Shown here: one piece after another, positions 44,244 through 53,293 of the stretch
How the letters are laid out: the number at the start of each line of letters is the position of its first letter
How positions within the stretch are numbered: the stretch's first letter is position 1
Source: Spirochaetales bacterium
GTDB taxonomy: Bacteria; Spirochaetota; Spirochaetia; UBA9216
Length of the DNA stretch: 64,000 nucleotides
NCBI GenBank assembly: GCA_016839055.1
Contig: JAEKNX010000007.1
Coordinates: 227,996-291,995 of the forward strand
Reading direction: 5' to 3'
The notes under the pieces: generated by a model
The model's input: only the letters and a program-made list of their open reading frames with translations
Database searches by the model: none
What the model was told of the DNA's origin: nothing
Program-made: the position numbers and the translations under genes

Positions 44244-44849
44244 ATGACTGTCAATTATTCAAGATTTTGTATTTTAACTGCATTTCTAACAGTATTTGCC
44301 TTTCAGTCTCTGTTTGGGCAGGGGCAGCCCTCAGCATATATTTCACTTTACGATTTTAACAGTAGGGAGGATGATAATAAATATCAATGGGAAGATTTTA
44401 CCGACCAGGTAATGGGGGGGGAATCCAAGGGCTCTTCTTCTCTTATGCAAGAAGACGGGGAGTTGTTTCTCCGGCTGAGCGGAGATGTATCTTTAAAAAA
44501 CAATGGTGGTTTTATTCAAACCAGGATGCAGCTTGCGTCAGGATTCAATGTTTATGATGCAGCAGACTATGATGGAGTAAGGTTGGTAGTTCGAGGAAAG
44601 GGGGATGGATATTATCTGTTTTACAGAACCGCCGGGACTTTTTTCCCCTGGTTATATTATTCAGCCTCTGTGAGATTAAGTGATCAATGGCAGATAATCG
44701 ATATTCCCTGGTACGCTGTACAAAATGGCGATTTTGGTTCATTGGGAAAATTCACTCCCTCAAAACTGAAAAGCATAGCTCTAGTTGCCTATGGTAAAGA
44801 ATTTAACGCCGAGGTTGATTTGAAGCAAATCGGACTATATAGGAACTGA
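44244..44849 (+). CDS. CIA30-domain secreted protein
   Basis: ATG 44244 with AGGAG 7 bases upstream is preferred to the track's 44190 because a signal peptide (CILTAFLTVFAFQSLFGQG) follows directly. 201 residues with the complex I intermediate-associated protein 30 fold: WEDFTDQVMGGESKGSS near the start, DYDGVRLVVRGKGDGYYLFYR in the middle and the C-terminal beta-sandwich strand VDLKQIGLYRN. Bacterial members bind carbohydrate or lipid-like ligands and often occur near photolyase and FAD oxidoreductase genes. The first gene downstream of the XRE-B12 regulator. Function unproven. Confidence 0.85.
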   Translation: MTVNYSRFCILTAFLTVFAFQSLFGQGQPSAYISLYDFNSREDDNKYQWEDFTDQVMGGESKGSSSLMQEDGELFLRLSGDVSLKNNGGFIQTRMQLASGFNVYDAADYDGVRLVVRGKGDGYYLFYRTAGTFFPWLYYSASVRLSDQWQIIDIPWYAVQNGDFGSLGKFTPSKLKSIALVAYGKEFNAEVDLKQIGLYRN

Positions 44850-44921
44850 TTTATTATAATTTTTGTACCTTTTTTCAGAAAACAGCAAGAAATGCTTTAG
44901 CGTTTCACACCTGAATGTTCC

Positions 44922-45661
44922 CTATCCTTCAAGCTCAGATAGAATATCTCTGCATGCTATGTTTCCTGGAAAGATAGTCAGAGCCTGCCTGCAGATAAAG
45001 GCAGCCTCATTTATTCTGTTGTTATCGCGGTAAATTTCAGATAGATTCTGCAGGATGAAGAATCTGTCTGATGAACTTAACCCTGTTCTTTCAGAGAGTT
45101 TTCTGAGCATGTTTATGCCTTCTTCAAAGTTCCCTCCTACAAAGGGCGGGGCATTGCAAAGTTACTGCGCCCGAACGAGTAATGCGTGGGGGTTCTCCGG
45201 ATCCAGCTTAAGTGCCCGCTGCGCCTGTTCCTGGGAAACGGAAAAATTTGCAGCGATAAACAAAAATTCCTTCTGAACCATCAGAACACTGCTGGCTATA
45301 GCCATAGTACTCAGGGTTTCACTCATTTCTTTGAGTTAATTTGCCTGATCGGCAAAGACCAGACAGCTTTCCAGCTCACGAATAGATTGCTTTTGTTCTT
45401 TCTGCTCAAAGTAAATCTGTCTGCGAAGAAGCGAGATGCGGGATCTCCAGTAATAGGTTTCCCAGCTCACGGGTAGCATTTTTCAGGTCTGCATATTGAT
45501 CCGACAGAATTTTAAGCATTTGTTTTGAAGTTATTTCAGCATTAATCCAAGTATTAAGTGAAATCATGTAATTATCAGAAAAACTTTCCAGCTCAGGCTG
45601 CTGATAGAAATAATGATATGCAGAATATTTGGAATATCATTAATACGAATATCTTTCTCAT
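44922..45661 (-). pseudogene. Decayed TPR-containing lipoprotein gene
   Basis: The track shows only the last 62 residues (44922-45110). Upstream in the same frame, homologous-looking sequence continues past TAA at 45162-45164 (HALLVRAQ, stop, LCNAPPFVGGNFEEGI) and past TAA at 45336-45338 (VFADQAN, stop, LKEMSETL), with a frameshift near 45440-45465 (frames YADLKNATREL and ETYYWRSRISLLRRQ). A second shift near 45600 joins the start: ATG at 45661 opens a lipoprotein-type signal (MRKIFVLMIFQIFCISLFLSAA). The C-terminal half reads like tetratricopeptide repeats (EQAQRALKLDPENPHALL, NNRINEAAFICRQALTIFPGN). Several independent lesions make this a true pseudogene. Confidence 0.75.
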
Positions 45662-45824
45662 AGAAATATCATAACACTGCGGCCTGCTAATTGCAATTTT
45701 TCAGATTGTAAATAGATTAAGTTGTTGAGCTATCCTCAATAATACTACTGTATAAAATAAAAAAAGTTTGTTATTTAAAGAAATTACTCTTAAAATGAAA
45801 TTACCTTACGGTGGAGCATGAAAA

Positions 45825-46265
45825 TTGAATGAATACAAAATCAAAGATCTTAATCATTATCTGTTATTATGGAAAGACATCCACTCATCATCAGATGGGT
45901 CGTGCTATGATCACATCCTTCCTTATTATGATGAAAACATTTACTTTAAAGATACGGTTCAGGAGATAAGAGGTCTAAAAGACTTTACCGAAATGACCGA
46001 GCGTCTTTCAAAAAGATCAAAAAAGCTTGAAATGGTAATCCACAGCAGCGGCATGCAGGGTGAATTGATTTTTGTTGAGTGGGAGATGATAATTTCGTAT
46101 AAAAAATTCCCCAAAACGTCGATTTCCGGGGTAAGCAGGACCACATTAAAAGATGGGAAAATAATCGATCAACGAGACTATTATGACCTCTGGGGGGATA
46201 TTTTTAAGAATATTAAATTTCTTTCCGGGGGCTACCGCAGATTTATGAGAAAGAGGTTTGGCTGA
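45825..46265 (+). CDS. NTF2/SnoaL-like protein
   Basis: 146 residues, starting at TTG 45825 with GGAG 8 bases upstream; the in-track start is therefore credible although the codon is rare. The fold is suggested by the length, the N-terminal helix with HILPYYDENIYFKDTVQEIRG (typical opening of SnoaL-like NTF2 domains), the middle strands GELIFVEWEMIISYK and the end DGKIIDQRDYYDLW. Members bind or isomerise hydrophobic molecules. The SDR gene starts within its stop codon (TGATG), so they form an operon. Confidence 0.85.
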   Translation: MNEYKIKDLNHYLLLWKDIHSSSDGSCYDHILPYYDENIYFKDTVQEIRGLKDFTEMTERLSKRSKKLEMVIHSSGMQGELIFVEWEMIISYKKFPKTSISGVSRTTLKDGKIIDQRDYYDLWGDIFKNIKFLSGGYRRFMRKRFG

Positions 46266-47209
46266 TGGCACTTATCCGTTATCTTACTCAATATCGGTTC
46301 CGCGATATGGGCGAACTGATCCGAAATGATAAAAAAGAACCGCTGGACTGCAGCAATAGCCTGGAAGGGAAAACCGTTGTTCTATCAGGAGCAACTTCAG
46401 GAATCGGTCTTGAAGCCGCCCACCTGTTTGCCGAAAAGGGTGCCAGTTTAATCTGCTTAAACCGTGACACCGGCAAATCAGCAAGGCTTGAAAAAGAACT
46501 TAGGGACAGGTTTAACTGTAAAATACAAAACATGATAGTAGATTTTCGCTCATTCGAGCAGCTGAAAAGATGTGCAGATGATTTGTTGAAGATAGAAAAA
46601 CCGATAGATATTTTGATTCATAATGCCGGAGTATATAATACTAAAAAACAATTTTCTCAAGACAACATAGAAATGGTTTTTCATGTTAATCACCTTGGTT
46701 CTTTCCTGCTGAACTATCTGCTCAAAGAAAAGTTGAAAACGGAAAATCGGGCTCGGATTATATATGTTAATTCCGAAGGTCACCGCTTTGCTCTCGCAGG
46801 CGTACATCTAAAAGATCTTGACTGGAGGCGGCATTTTTACACCGGTTTAAAAAGTTATGGAGCCGCTAAAACTGCCCAGCTTCTGACAATGCTGAAATAC
46901 AATGAATATTTCTCAGATTGCAGGGTGACTATAAATGCCATGCACCCCGGAAACGTAAAATCGAAAATGGGTGATAATAATGGCAAATTATATCGAATGA
47001 TGAAAAAGAAGCTTGTTTTATCTTCCGCTAAAGACCCGTCAATCTCAGCGAGGGCTCTTTACTATCTTGCCGCCTCGGATGAAGTTGAAGCTGTATCTGG
47101 AAAGTTTTTCAATCTGACTACCGAAGAAAATCCCGCACCCCACGCACGGGATATAAGCGCAGTAGATCCGTTGTGGAATAAAAGCCGCCAATTATGCGGA
47201 CTGTCGTGA
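46265..47209 (+). CDS. Short-chain dehydrogenase/reductase (retinol-dehydrogenase-like)
   Basis: 314 residues. Classical SDR features: nucleotide loop SGATSGIGLEAA near residue 40 (variant TGxxxGIG with Ser first), NAGVY near 120, the catalytic Ser region VNSEGH and the YGAAK active-site pair near 200. The N-terminal extension of 35 residues and general order resemble WWOX and retinol dehydrogenase-like SDRs, which reduce or oxidise hydrophobic carbonyls with NAD(P)H. One-base overlap with the NTF2 gene and 16-base overlap with the FAD oxidoreductase gene. Confidence 0.92.
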   Translation: MALIRYLTQYRFRDMGELIRNDKKEPLDCSNSLEGKTVVLSGATSGIGLEAAHLFAEKGASLICLNRDTGKSARLEKELRDRFNCKIQNMIVDFRSFEQLKRCADDLLKIEKPIDILIHNAGVYNTKKQFSQDNIEMVFHVNHLGSFLLNYLLKEKLKTENRARIIYVNSEGHRFALAGVHLKDLDWRRHFYTGLKSYGAAKTAQLLTMLKYNEYFSDCRVTINAMHPGNVKSKMGDNNGKLYRMMKKKLVLSSAKDPSISARALYYLAASDEVEAVSGKFFNLTTEENPAPHARDISAVDPLWNKSRQLCGLS

Positions 47210-48819
47210 GTGCGAAAGCTAAAAAAAAGATTGTTATAGTTGGCGCGGGCATAGCGGGGCTAACCGCCGGGGCATATATTAAGCGGAGCGGGCATGAACT
47301 GCTCCTTCTTGAAAAAACCTCTGATTGCGGCGGGCTTGTCAGTTCATTTAGTAGAGACGGTTTTCTATTTGATACAGGTCCCAGAGCTTTCGGAAATGCC
47401 GGGATTCTAATCCCGATGTTAGAGGATCTTGGCATCGAGCTTCCATTAGTTAAAGGCGAGGTTTCTACAGGCATACGAGACCATATTGTCCATTATGAAT
47501 CAAATGCGGATATTGATGATTTTATTTTTTCATTACAGAAACTATTTCCTGAAGACATAGATGAAATAGAAGAAATTGACAGATATATAAGAAAATATAC
47601 GAGAATGACCGCTACCTTGAACAAGGTCTCAAACCCGTTCTTTAAGAATCCACTGAAATATTGGAAATACCTACTGACAAAGTTTCTTCCCTGGCTGCCC
47701 TCCTTTTTCTCGGTAGTATTGAGAACCAGTATATTGTGCAAATCTATTGAAGAAGTTCTGAAGTCAATATCTGCAAATCAATCATTGAACGACATGGTTT
47801 CCCAGCATTTCTTTAAGGAGACTCCGGCAAGTTTTGCGTTCGGATATTTTGAAAATTATCAGGACTATAAATATCCGCTCGGTGGTACCCGAGAGCTTCC
47901 GAAAGCAATAGAGCAAAACATATTGTTTAAAGGCGGAGTTATTCAGAAGAATACTGAAGTAATTAGAATTGATCCATATGAAAAGATACTTACAGATCAA
48001 AACGGAAAGGCATACTCCTATGATTTACTCTTATGGGCTGCTGATTTAAAGACTCTCTATCGGTCTATCGACTGCGAAAAGTATTCGTCGAAATTACAAA
48101 ACTCTATAAGAGCAGAAGGACAGAAATATCTATCTGTGAGTGCGGGTGAATCAGTATTTTCTATTTTTCTGGCTGTCGATGAGGCTCCTGCTGTATTTCG
48201 GAATATTTCAAAGGGTCATTTTATCTATACACCGCAGCTTGAGGGGCTCGGAGAGCTGCATAGAAAACAGCTGGAGCAAATCAAGCAGAATTTTGATAAG
48301 ACAGCAAAACATGAGCTGTTTGAGTGGTTGAAAAATTTCTGCGTCTATAATTCATACGAAATATCAATACCGGTATTAAAGGACAGCTCCTTAGCTCCGG
48401 AGAGTAAAACGGGATTAATAATCAGTTTAATGTTTGATGGAGAAATTTTTGAAATGGTGGAGAAGGCCGGCTGGTATGATGAGTTCAGAGAAAAAACAAT
48501 GGAATATATACTTGATAATCTCGAGAAATCAATATATCCCGGCTTTAAAGATAAGATTATCTTCAAAGAATCAGCCACACCGATAACGTTAATGAATATG
48601 TTCAAAACCACAAACGGAGCGATCACCGGATGGAGTCTTGAAGAGAAGCCTCCTGTGCCAAACAGCCTGGCAGGCATAACCTCTACAGCAAAAACCGCAA
48701 TACCTTATATCTACAAAGCCGGCCAGTGGAGCTATAGCCCGTCCGGAGTTCCGATTGCAATATTAACCGGAAAAATAGCGGCTGGAGCGATTCAAAAAAA
48801 AGCTCTCAGGCTAGGTTAG
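47194..48819 (+). CDS. FAD-dependent phytoene desaturase-like oxidoreductase
   Basis: 541 residues. N-terminal FAD motif IVGAGIAGLTAGAY and DCGGLVSSFSRDGFLFDTGP near residues 12-65, mid-protein GGTRELPKAIEQN, and C-terminal FAD segment AGQWSYSPSGVPIAI. Related to the desaturase-like pair at 16.9-19.9 kb but clearly diverged from it. Unlike that pair, it is intact. It likely acts on a lipid or polyene. The start overlaps the SDR end by 16 bases; its end overlaps the convergent gene on the minus strand by 9 bases. It closes the plus-strand NTF2-SDR-FAD operon. Confidence 0.9.
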   Translation: MRTVVSAKAKKKIVIVGAGIAGLTAGAYIKRSGHELLLLEKTSDCGGLVSSFSRDGFLFDTGPRAFGNAGILIPMLEDLGIELPLVKGEVSTGIRDHIVHYESNADIDDFIFSLQKLFPEDIDEIEEIDRYIRKYTRMTATLNKVSNPFFKNPLKYWKYLLTKFLPWLPSFFSVVLRTSILCKSIEEVLKSISANQSLNDMVSQHFFKETPASFAFGYFENYQDYKYPLGGTRELPKAIEQNILFKGGVIQKNTEVIRIDPYEKILTDQNGKAYSYDLLLWAADLKTLYRSIDCEKYSSKLQNSIRAEGQKYLSVSAGESVFSIFLAVDEAPAVFRNISKGHFIYTPQLEGLGELHRKQLEQIKQNFDKTAKHELFEWLKNFCVYNSYEISIPVLKDSSLAPESKTGLIISLMFDGEIFEMVEKAGWYDEFREKTMEYILDNLEKSIYPGFKDKIIFKESATPITLMNMFKTTNGAITGWSLEEKPPVPNSLAGITSTAKTAIPYIYKAGQWSYSPSGVPIAILTGKIAAGAIQKKALRLG

Positions 48820-49825
48820 CAGTTTTATCAGTAGAAACAGAATAAGACCTAAATTAAGCAAACTTGAAATCAGCATACCTGCAATCAGAGGTTTTTTTAT
48901 ATCATCACCCGACATTGTTTTAAAACCGGTTCTACTCAGGAAGATCTTAATCTGATTGTTTAAATCAGTTTCATTCGTCAGCTCATTTTTTTTGAGATCC
49001 TGCTTGATAATAAAGTGTTGACTATAGGGGAAGACAGCCGCTCTTTCCGGTTTGTCATAATCTATAATGCTGCTCAGGTAGGAATTTTCCTTGATATCAA
49101 TATTCTCAATTGAAATGTTTACGGCTTCTTTCATTAAAGCCGGATCGAAAATCAGACTGAAAGTATTTGATGACTCATCCTTCAGCTCTCCGCCGTAATC
49201 TATTGATAAATTGCCTTCGATCCAGAGTTCTTCATCGAGATCCTCTATTTTGCCACTTTTTAAGTCGGCAGAAACCGAAAATTTTTTGCTGTTCCTGAGT
49301 CCCTTAAAATCTATGAGTAATTCGCCATAGGGCGTTGTTGTAAATACGACAGGATCGCTTGTGTAGCCGCAAAATCCATTTTTAGGATCATGGCTGTTTG
49401 TGTTCGTTTCATAATCAGAAATGATCCAGGACAGCAGCCCTGTCTCCGTATTGCGTGCAATAATATAAAACTCCAGCCGAGATCCAATAAAGGCTGATGT
49501 GCGGGCTGAGAATGCGCTGATAATGACCATTGGATACTTTTTTTCATTCTTGAAGACTGATGTCTCTGCTAATTCATACCCATCGGGAAGCATAGCCTGT
49601 GCGGCTGCAATATTTTTGATTCTGTAGGATAGAAAAAAAACAATACGGTTCGATGATGAATCCCATATAAGGAATTTTTCTGCTTCCTTTCAGCATGATG
49701 TTATGCTGTGTTTTCTTAGGAAGAAATTTGTTGAAATCACCGAGAAAGCTTATCGTAGTAACATCTTGTGGCTTAACCAGTGATTCTGATTTCCTGATGA
49801 ATTGTCTGTTTTCTTCTTGTTTCAT
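48811..49825 (-). pseudogene. Frameshifted copy of an unknown membrane-anchored family (A8 tract)
   Basis: ORFs 49574-49825 and 48811-49593 are one gene in two frames. Homology to the next gene runs through both pieces: the first piece matches up to GFIIEPYCFF, then switches frame exactly at a run of eight A on the plus strand (49633-49640); with seven, the frame reads on as LSYRIKNIAAAQAMLPDGYEL and joins the second piece. Restored length is 337 residues against 334 in the paralogue. A C-terminal membrane helix is present. Either a slippage-prone (phase-variable) tract, a decaying duplicate or a sequencing error. The family is not recognised. Confidence 0.75.
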
Positions 49826-49961
49826 ATATGAACCATCTCTTGTCGGCTTTAATGAGGGGCCCGAATAAGGCCTTCAATCTATCGATCATAAGAATAACAT
49901 TGTTATACAAATTCTTCAAATCATTCCATTTTTTATAACAATTATTGCCGTTTTCCCGTTC

Positions 49962-50966
49962 TCAACCCTTTAAAATTAACAAAATAAAAAGGAATATTGA
50001 GACTAAGGGGGAAATCAATATTCCAATAATAAACAGCTTTTTTATGGTTTTAGCAGAAAATGTTTTTACATCCTCCAGCTTTGCCATCTTATTATAATTT
50101 GCTATCAAGTCATCCTGATTTTTAATATAGGTGCGGCAGCCTGGACTGTCAGCGATATAGTGCTGAGTAAACGGAAAACATGCGACCTTGGAAGGTTCCT
50201 GCTCTGCAAAATCAGGGACGAGAGTATTTTTTTTCAAGCTGATATCTTCAGTAGGGATATCCAGAGCGTTAGCAACTTCAGCCGGATCGAAGATTACAGC
50301 AAAAGGATCATCGTTATAATCTGTAAGATCTTTTATGTGTCCGATTGATGTATTCCCGGTTACCCAAAGCTCTTGATCGGGCCTGCGCATTTTCCCGTTA
50401 GTTATATTGCCTTTTAAGGCAACCTGCCGATCAGTTTTATCATCCTTGATATCGATATAGATATCTCCCTTCGAGCTTGTTGTGAAAATTGCGTTTTTAC
50501 TGTTTGGATTAGCTATACCCTCAGATGGCACGGCTATTATTGTATTGCTTAGTATATCGAAAAAGATCCAGGATAAAAGTCCGGTTTCCGTGTCTTTTGC
50601 GATGAGGTAAGATTCAAGCCTGATACCCCAAAACGTGCTGCCTCGGGTATTTAAAGTTCCAAAACCAAAATAGTAATCAGGCTCGTCACCTTCAAATATG
50701 CTGGCCTTCATGAGTTCATAGCGTTCCGGCAGTAAGGATTTTGCTTTTTCAATATCTTTAATCTTAAAAAACAGAAATAAGCTGTAGGGTTCAATCACAA
50801 AACCAATGTGGGGTGTCTTTTTTGAGGTTTTTATCAGCAGCTTTTTAAAAAGGGATTTTGGTAAAAACTTTTTAAACCCCTGGAAAAAAAATAAGGTTTG
50901 AACCTCGGCCGGATCAATTAGATTCTCAACAACTTTGATAAACTTTTCCTCATTTTGAATTTTCAT
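49962..50966 (-). CDS. Membrane-anchored protein of unrecognised family (intact copy)
   Basis: 334 residues and the intact partner of the frameshifted gene just downstream. The body is a soluble-looking alpha/beta domain with conserved blocks shared by both copies: IGFVIEPYSLF, LLPERYELM, IRLESYLIAKDTETGLLSWI, IFDPAEVANALDI and PFTQHYI. A single strong hydrophobic segment (LFIIGILISPLVSIFLFILLIL) ends the protein, giving a C-terminal anchor with the body probably cytoplasmic. The YELM/RLESYLIA/ETGLLSW pattern is faintly like acetoacetate-decarboxylase-type lipocalin-like folds, but this is not secure. No ribosome site better than a weak one is seen. Confidence 0.65.
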   Translation of the reverse strand: MKIQNEEKFIKVVENLIDPAEVQTLFFFQGFKKFLPKSLFKKLLIKTSKKTPHIGFVIEPYSLFLFFKIKDIEKAKSLLPERYELMKASIFEGDEPDYYFGFGTLNTRGSTFWGIRLESYLIAKDTETGLLSWIFFDILSNTIIAVPSEGIANPNSKNAIFTTSSKGDIYIDIKDDKTDRQVALKGNITNGKMRRPDQELWVTGNTSIGHIKDLTDYNDDPFAVIFDPAEVANALDIPTEDISLKKNTLVPDFAEQEPSKVACFPFTQHYIADSPGCRTYIKNQDDLIANYNKMAKLEDVKTFSAKTIKKLFIIGILISPLVSIFLFILLILKG

Positions 50967-51203
50967 ATCCTTATAAATCTCCTGAAAGAGAGATAATGCC
51001 GTATCTGAAAAGGTTAAGTTCTCTCAATGTCAGTATTTTAATCTACGGCAGACTAATTGTCAAAGTTGTCTGAGCTGATTTTTTTTATGATACTTGAAAT
51101 ATTGTGTATTCCACCTGAGCGGTAAAATTCCAGCAATATAAAGTAACACTTAGAACCCTTTCCCGTGTTTAATTTATATCTTATGACGGAGGATTATTAA
51201 CGG

Positions 51204-51920
51204 ATGAGAAAAATATCAGGTTTATTACTTGCCGCGGCAGTTGTTTTTCTAATTTCAGGATGCAGTTTTTATGTCGGATCAGGGATTGCAGTCGAGACTG
51301 AGTTTGATTTAAATGGATTTACATCGGTTGATGCCAGAGCCGCAAGCGAGGTGACTGTGGTCAAAGGTGATGAATACAGCGTGACTGTAACCTCCGATGA
51401 TAATATAGTCGATTACCTCGATATTTCAGTCTCGGGCGACACTCTCCTTATCAGCCGGAAACCAGGCATAACCTTCGGGAATACTATTTTTAAGACTGAA
51501 GTTGTTATGCCGGAGCTGAGCTCTCTTAGAATCAGTGAAGCATCTGATCTGATGGCCTCAGGCTTTCAGCCTTCCGATACTCTTGTCATTGATGTCAGCG
51601 GGGCAGGAAAAGGGAATATCAGCCTTATTTCTGCCGGAAATATAACCGCCATTGTCAGAGAAGCCGGTAATCTGGTTGTCAGTTCTCTCACCCCCGCAGC
51701 TGACCTGGATATTACCTGCACGAGTGCCGCCGCTGCGGATTTTAGAAACTGCGTTTCAGATAATGTCAGGGTTGATGTAGCAGGTGCCGGCAAGGCTTGG
51801 GTTAACTTAATCGGGGAACTCTCCGGTTCGATCGTAGAGGCCTCAAAGCTTTATTACAAAGGAACGCCCACTGTAGCGGATGTAAGTGTCAATACAGCAG
51901 CGAGTATTTCAACCTACTGA
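51204..51920 (+). CDS. DUF2807 (GIN domain) lipoprotein
   Basis: 238 residues. Lipoprotein signal with lipobox LISGC (Cys near 20), then a DUF2807 beta-helix-like domain: FDLNGFTSVDARAASEVTVVKGDEYSV-like opening followed by regularly repeated strand motifs ending in SGAG, AGN and ASKL (IDVSGAGKGNISL, VDVAGAGKAWVNL). The family is a putative auto-transporter head or surface adhesin-like fold of unknown role. GGAGG lies 11 bases upstream. A strong terminator follows directly. Confidence 0.9.
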   Translation: MRKISGLLLAAAVVFLISGCSFYVGSGIAVETEFDLNGFTSVDARAASEVTVVKGDEYSVTVTSDDNIVDYLDISVSGDTLLISRKPGITFGNTIFKTEVVMPELSSLRISEASDLMASGFQPSDTLVIDVSGAGKGNISLISAGNITAIVREAGNLVVSSLTPAADLDITCTSAAAADFRNCVSDNVRVDVAGAGKAWVNLIGELSGSIVEASKLYYKGTPTVADVSVNTAASISTY

Positions 51921-51934
51921 GCTGTTTTTCCATT

Positions 51935-51965
51935 CCGGGGCCTATCGGCCCCGGCTCCTTTTTCT
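51935..51965 (+). terminator. Rho-independent terminator of the DUF2807 gene
   Basis: CCGGGGCC and GGCCCCGG form a perfect 8-bp stem with a TATC loop, followed by CTCCTTTTTCTT. Confidence 0.9.
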
Positions 51966-52006
51966 TGTCTGCCGTCTGAGATCTGCGGCTTCAGCTTCTA
52001 CATTTT

Positions 52007-52558
52007 TTATTTATTTTCTTCCTTCATTATGTAGCGGAATACGCATTCATCTTTTCCGGTCTCATGCCGCGTCTTAAGATCCAATTTGATATCAGGATTA
52101 TAACCGTCAAGAATCGCATAATCTGCGTATTTACAGTAATATTTCGAGTAGTTCTCAAGCCCCCATTCTTTAGCTGCCTTATGAAAAGAACATTCAGTGA
52201 CCGGAGCTACCAGATCACTATTATCGATATGGGGCTTTACAGGGAAATTACTTCCGTCTATATCTGTATAAATAAGCCAATTTTTAAAAGACAGCGGTTT
52301 ATTCTGTTTTTTTACATTCCTGGCTATACTTTTCCCTCTTTCCTTTGCAAAATATTCAACAGCATCCTTAATAAGAGCTTCCCCCTCTTCTTCTCCTAAT
52401 CGCTCGATTATAAATTTGCTCATTACCGAGAAAAGCTGCGCTGTAAGACCGAATCCGGGTGTATGATATTTTTTCCTGATTATCTTTCTTCGCAGAATTA
52501 CATCTTTCAGATACCAAATGCTGAGTCCTGCTTTTTTTTCTTTCTGTAAATCATTCAT
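52007..52558 (-). CDS. L-2-amino-thiazoline-4-carboxylate hydrolase-like protein
   Basis: ATG 52558 (MNDLQKEKKAG) has AGGAG 7 bases upstream, so the track's first seven codons are dropped; 183 residues. The C-terminal signature of the ATC_hydrolase family is present: VTECSFHKAAKEWGLENY, KYYCKYADYAILDGYNP and LDLKTRHETGKDECVFRY, with conserved Cys, His and acidic residues. Founding members open the thiazoline ring on the way to L-cysteine, but most relatives are uncharacterised. It lies 35 bases downstream of the TetR gene on the same strand and is probably co-transcribed. Confidence 0.85.
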   Translation of the reverse strand: MNDLQKEKKAGLSIWYLKDVILRRKIIRKKYHTPGFGLTAQLFSVMSKFIIERLGEEEGEALIKDAVEYFAKERGKSIARNVKKQNKPLSFKNWLIYTDIDGSNFPVKPHIDNSDLVAPVTECSFHKAAKEWGLENYSKYYCKYADYAILDGYNPDIKLDLKTRHETGKDECVFRYIMKEENK

Positions 52559-52593
52559 TAAAGTTCTCCTATGATTCAATTTTCAATTTAGTT

Positions 52594-53190
52594 TTATTTA
52601 ACAGAATTACACATCATTCTTATAAACTGGGAGATAATGGCCTTCTCATCTACATCTTCCTGATTATTGAAGAGATAATAAAAGATGCTCCGAAGCTGTA
52701 AATTCAGTATTGTCGCGGCGGATTCCGGATCACTGATATTCAGCTGCTCACCATAATGATTCAGGAATCTGAGCAGCTGCTGATCTTCGAGTTTTTCCCA
52801 TTTTTCGTGTACGGCTGCCGCCCGCGCGTCAACCTGAATGAACCGCTCGAGTTCATGATTGAGTTTCCCGTTAAGCTTGTTTATTTCATAGAGTCCAGGG
52901 ATAATCCAGTTTATTGCAGTTTTAACATCCTGGTTTTGTTCAAGGATCCTGTTCAGATTCATCGTGCCATAGTCAAGAATCGCTTCCTTATGCTCTTCGA
53001 GAATAATCAGGAATATTTCCCATTTATCCTTGAAGTGCGAATAAATACTGCCCACAGATATTCCTGCCGCCTTGGCTATCATATTTGTAGTTGTTTCTTC
53101 AAATCCTTTCTCCGCGAAAAGCTCTCTGGCTGTAATTACGATTTTATTCCGTGTTTCCATCGATCTTTTTTGGATAGGAGTCTTTTTCAT
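52594..53190 (-). CDS. TetR-family transcriptional regulator
   Basis: 198 residues: N-terminal TetR helix-turn-helix at about 12-60 (ITARELFAEKGFEETTTNMIAKAAGISVGSIYSHFKDK) and an all-helical effector domain. It heads an operon with the ATC-hydrolase-like gene and is divergent from the GPH-type transporter gene, whose promoter region has a candidate operator. A strong promoter precedes it. Confidence 0.95.
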   Translation of the reverse strand: MKKTPIQKRSMETRNKIVITARELFAEKGFEETTTNMIAKAAGISVGSIYSHFKDKWEIFLIILEEHKEAILDYGTMNLNRILEQNQDVKTAINWIIPGLYEINKLNGKLNHELERFIQVDARAAAVHEKWEKLEDQQLLRFLNHYGEQLNISDPESAATILNLQLRSIFYYLFNNQEDVDEKAIISQFIRMMCNSVK

Positions 53191-53227
53191 TTAGTTCCGC
53201 AATCCCTTAATATTGGCTTTTGTATCA

Positions 53228-53255
53228 ATAGTATCATCAGTTCTGTAATTGTCAA
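53228..53255 (-). promoter_or_regulatory. Promoter of the TetR operon
   Basis: On the minus strand a perfect TTGACA, 16-base spacer and TACTAT, 38 bases before the TetR ATG. Just downstream, GATAC is directly repeated (GATACTATTGATAC). Confidence 0.6.
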
Positions 53256-53293
53256 GATCTTATGTGAATTCGAGCTCAGTTTCATTTTTATTC

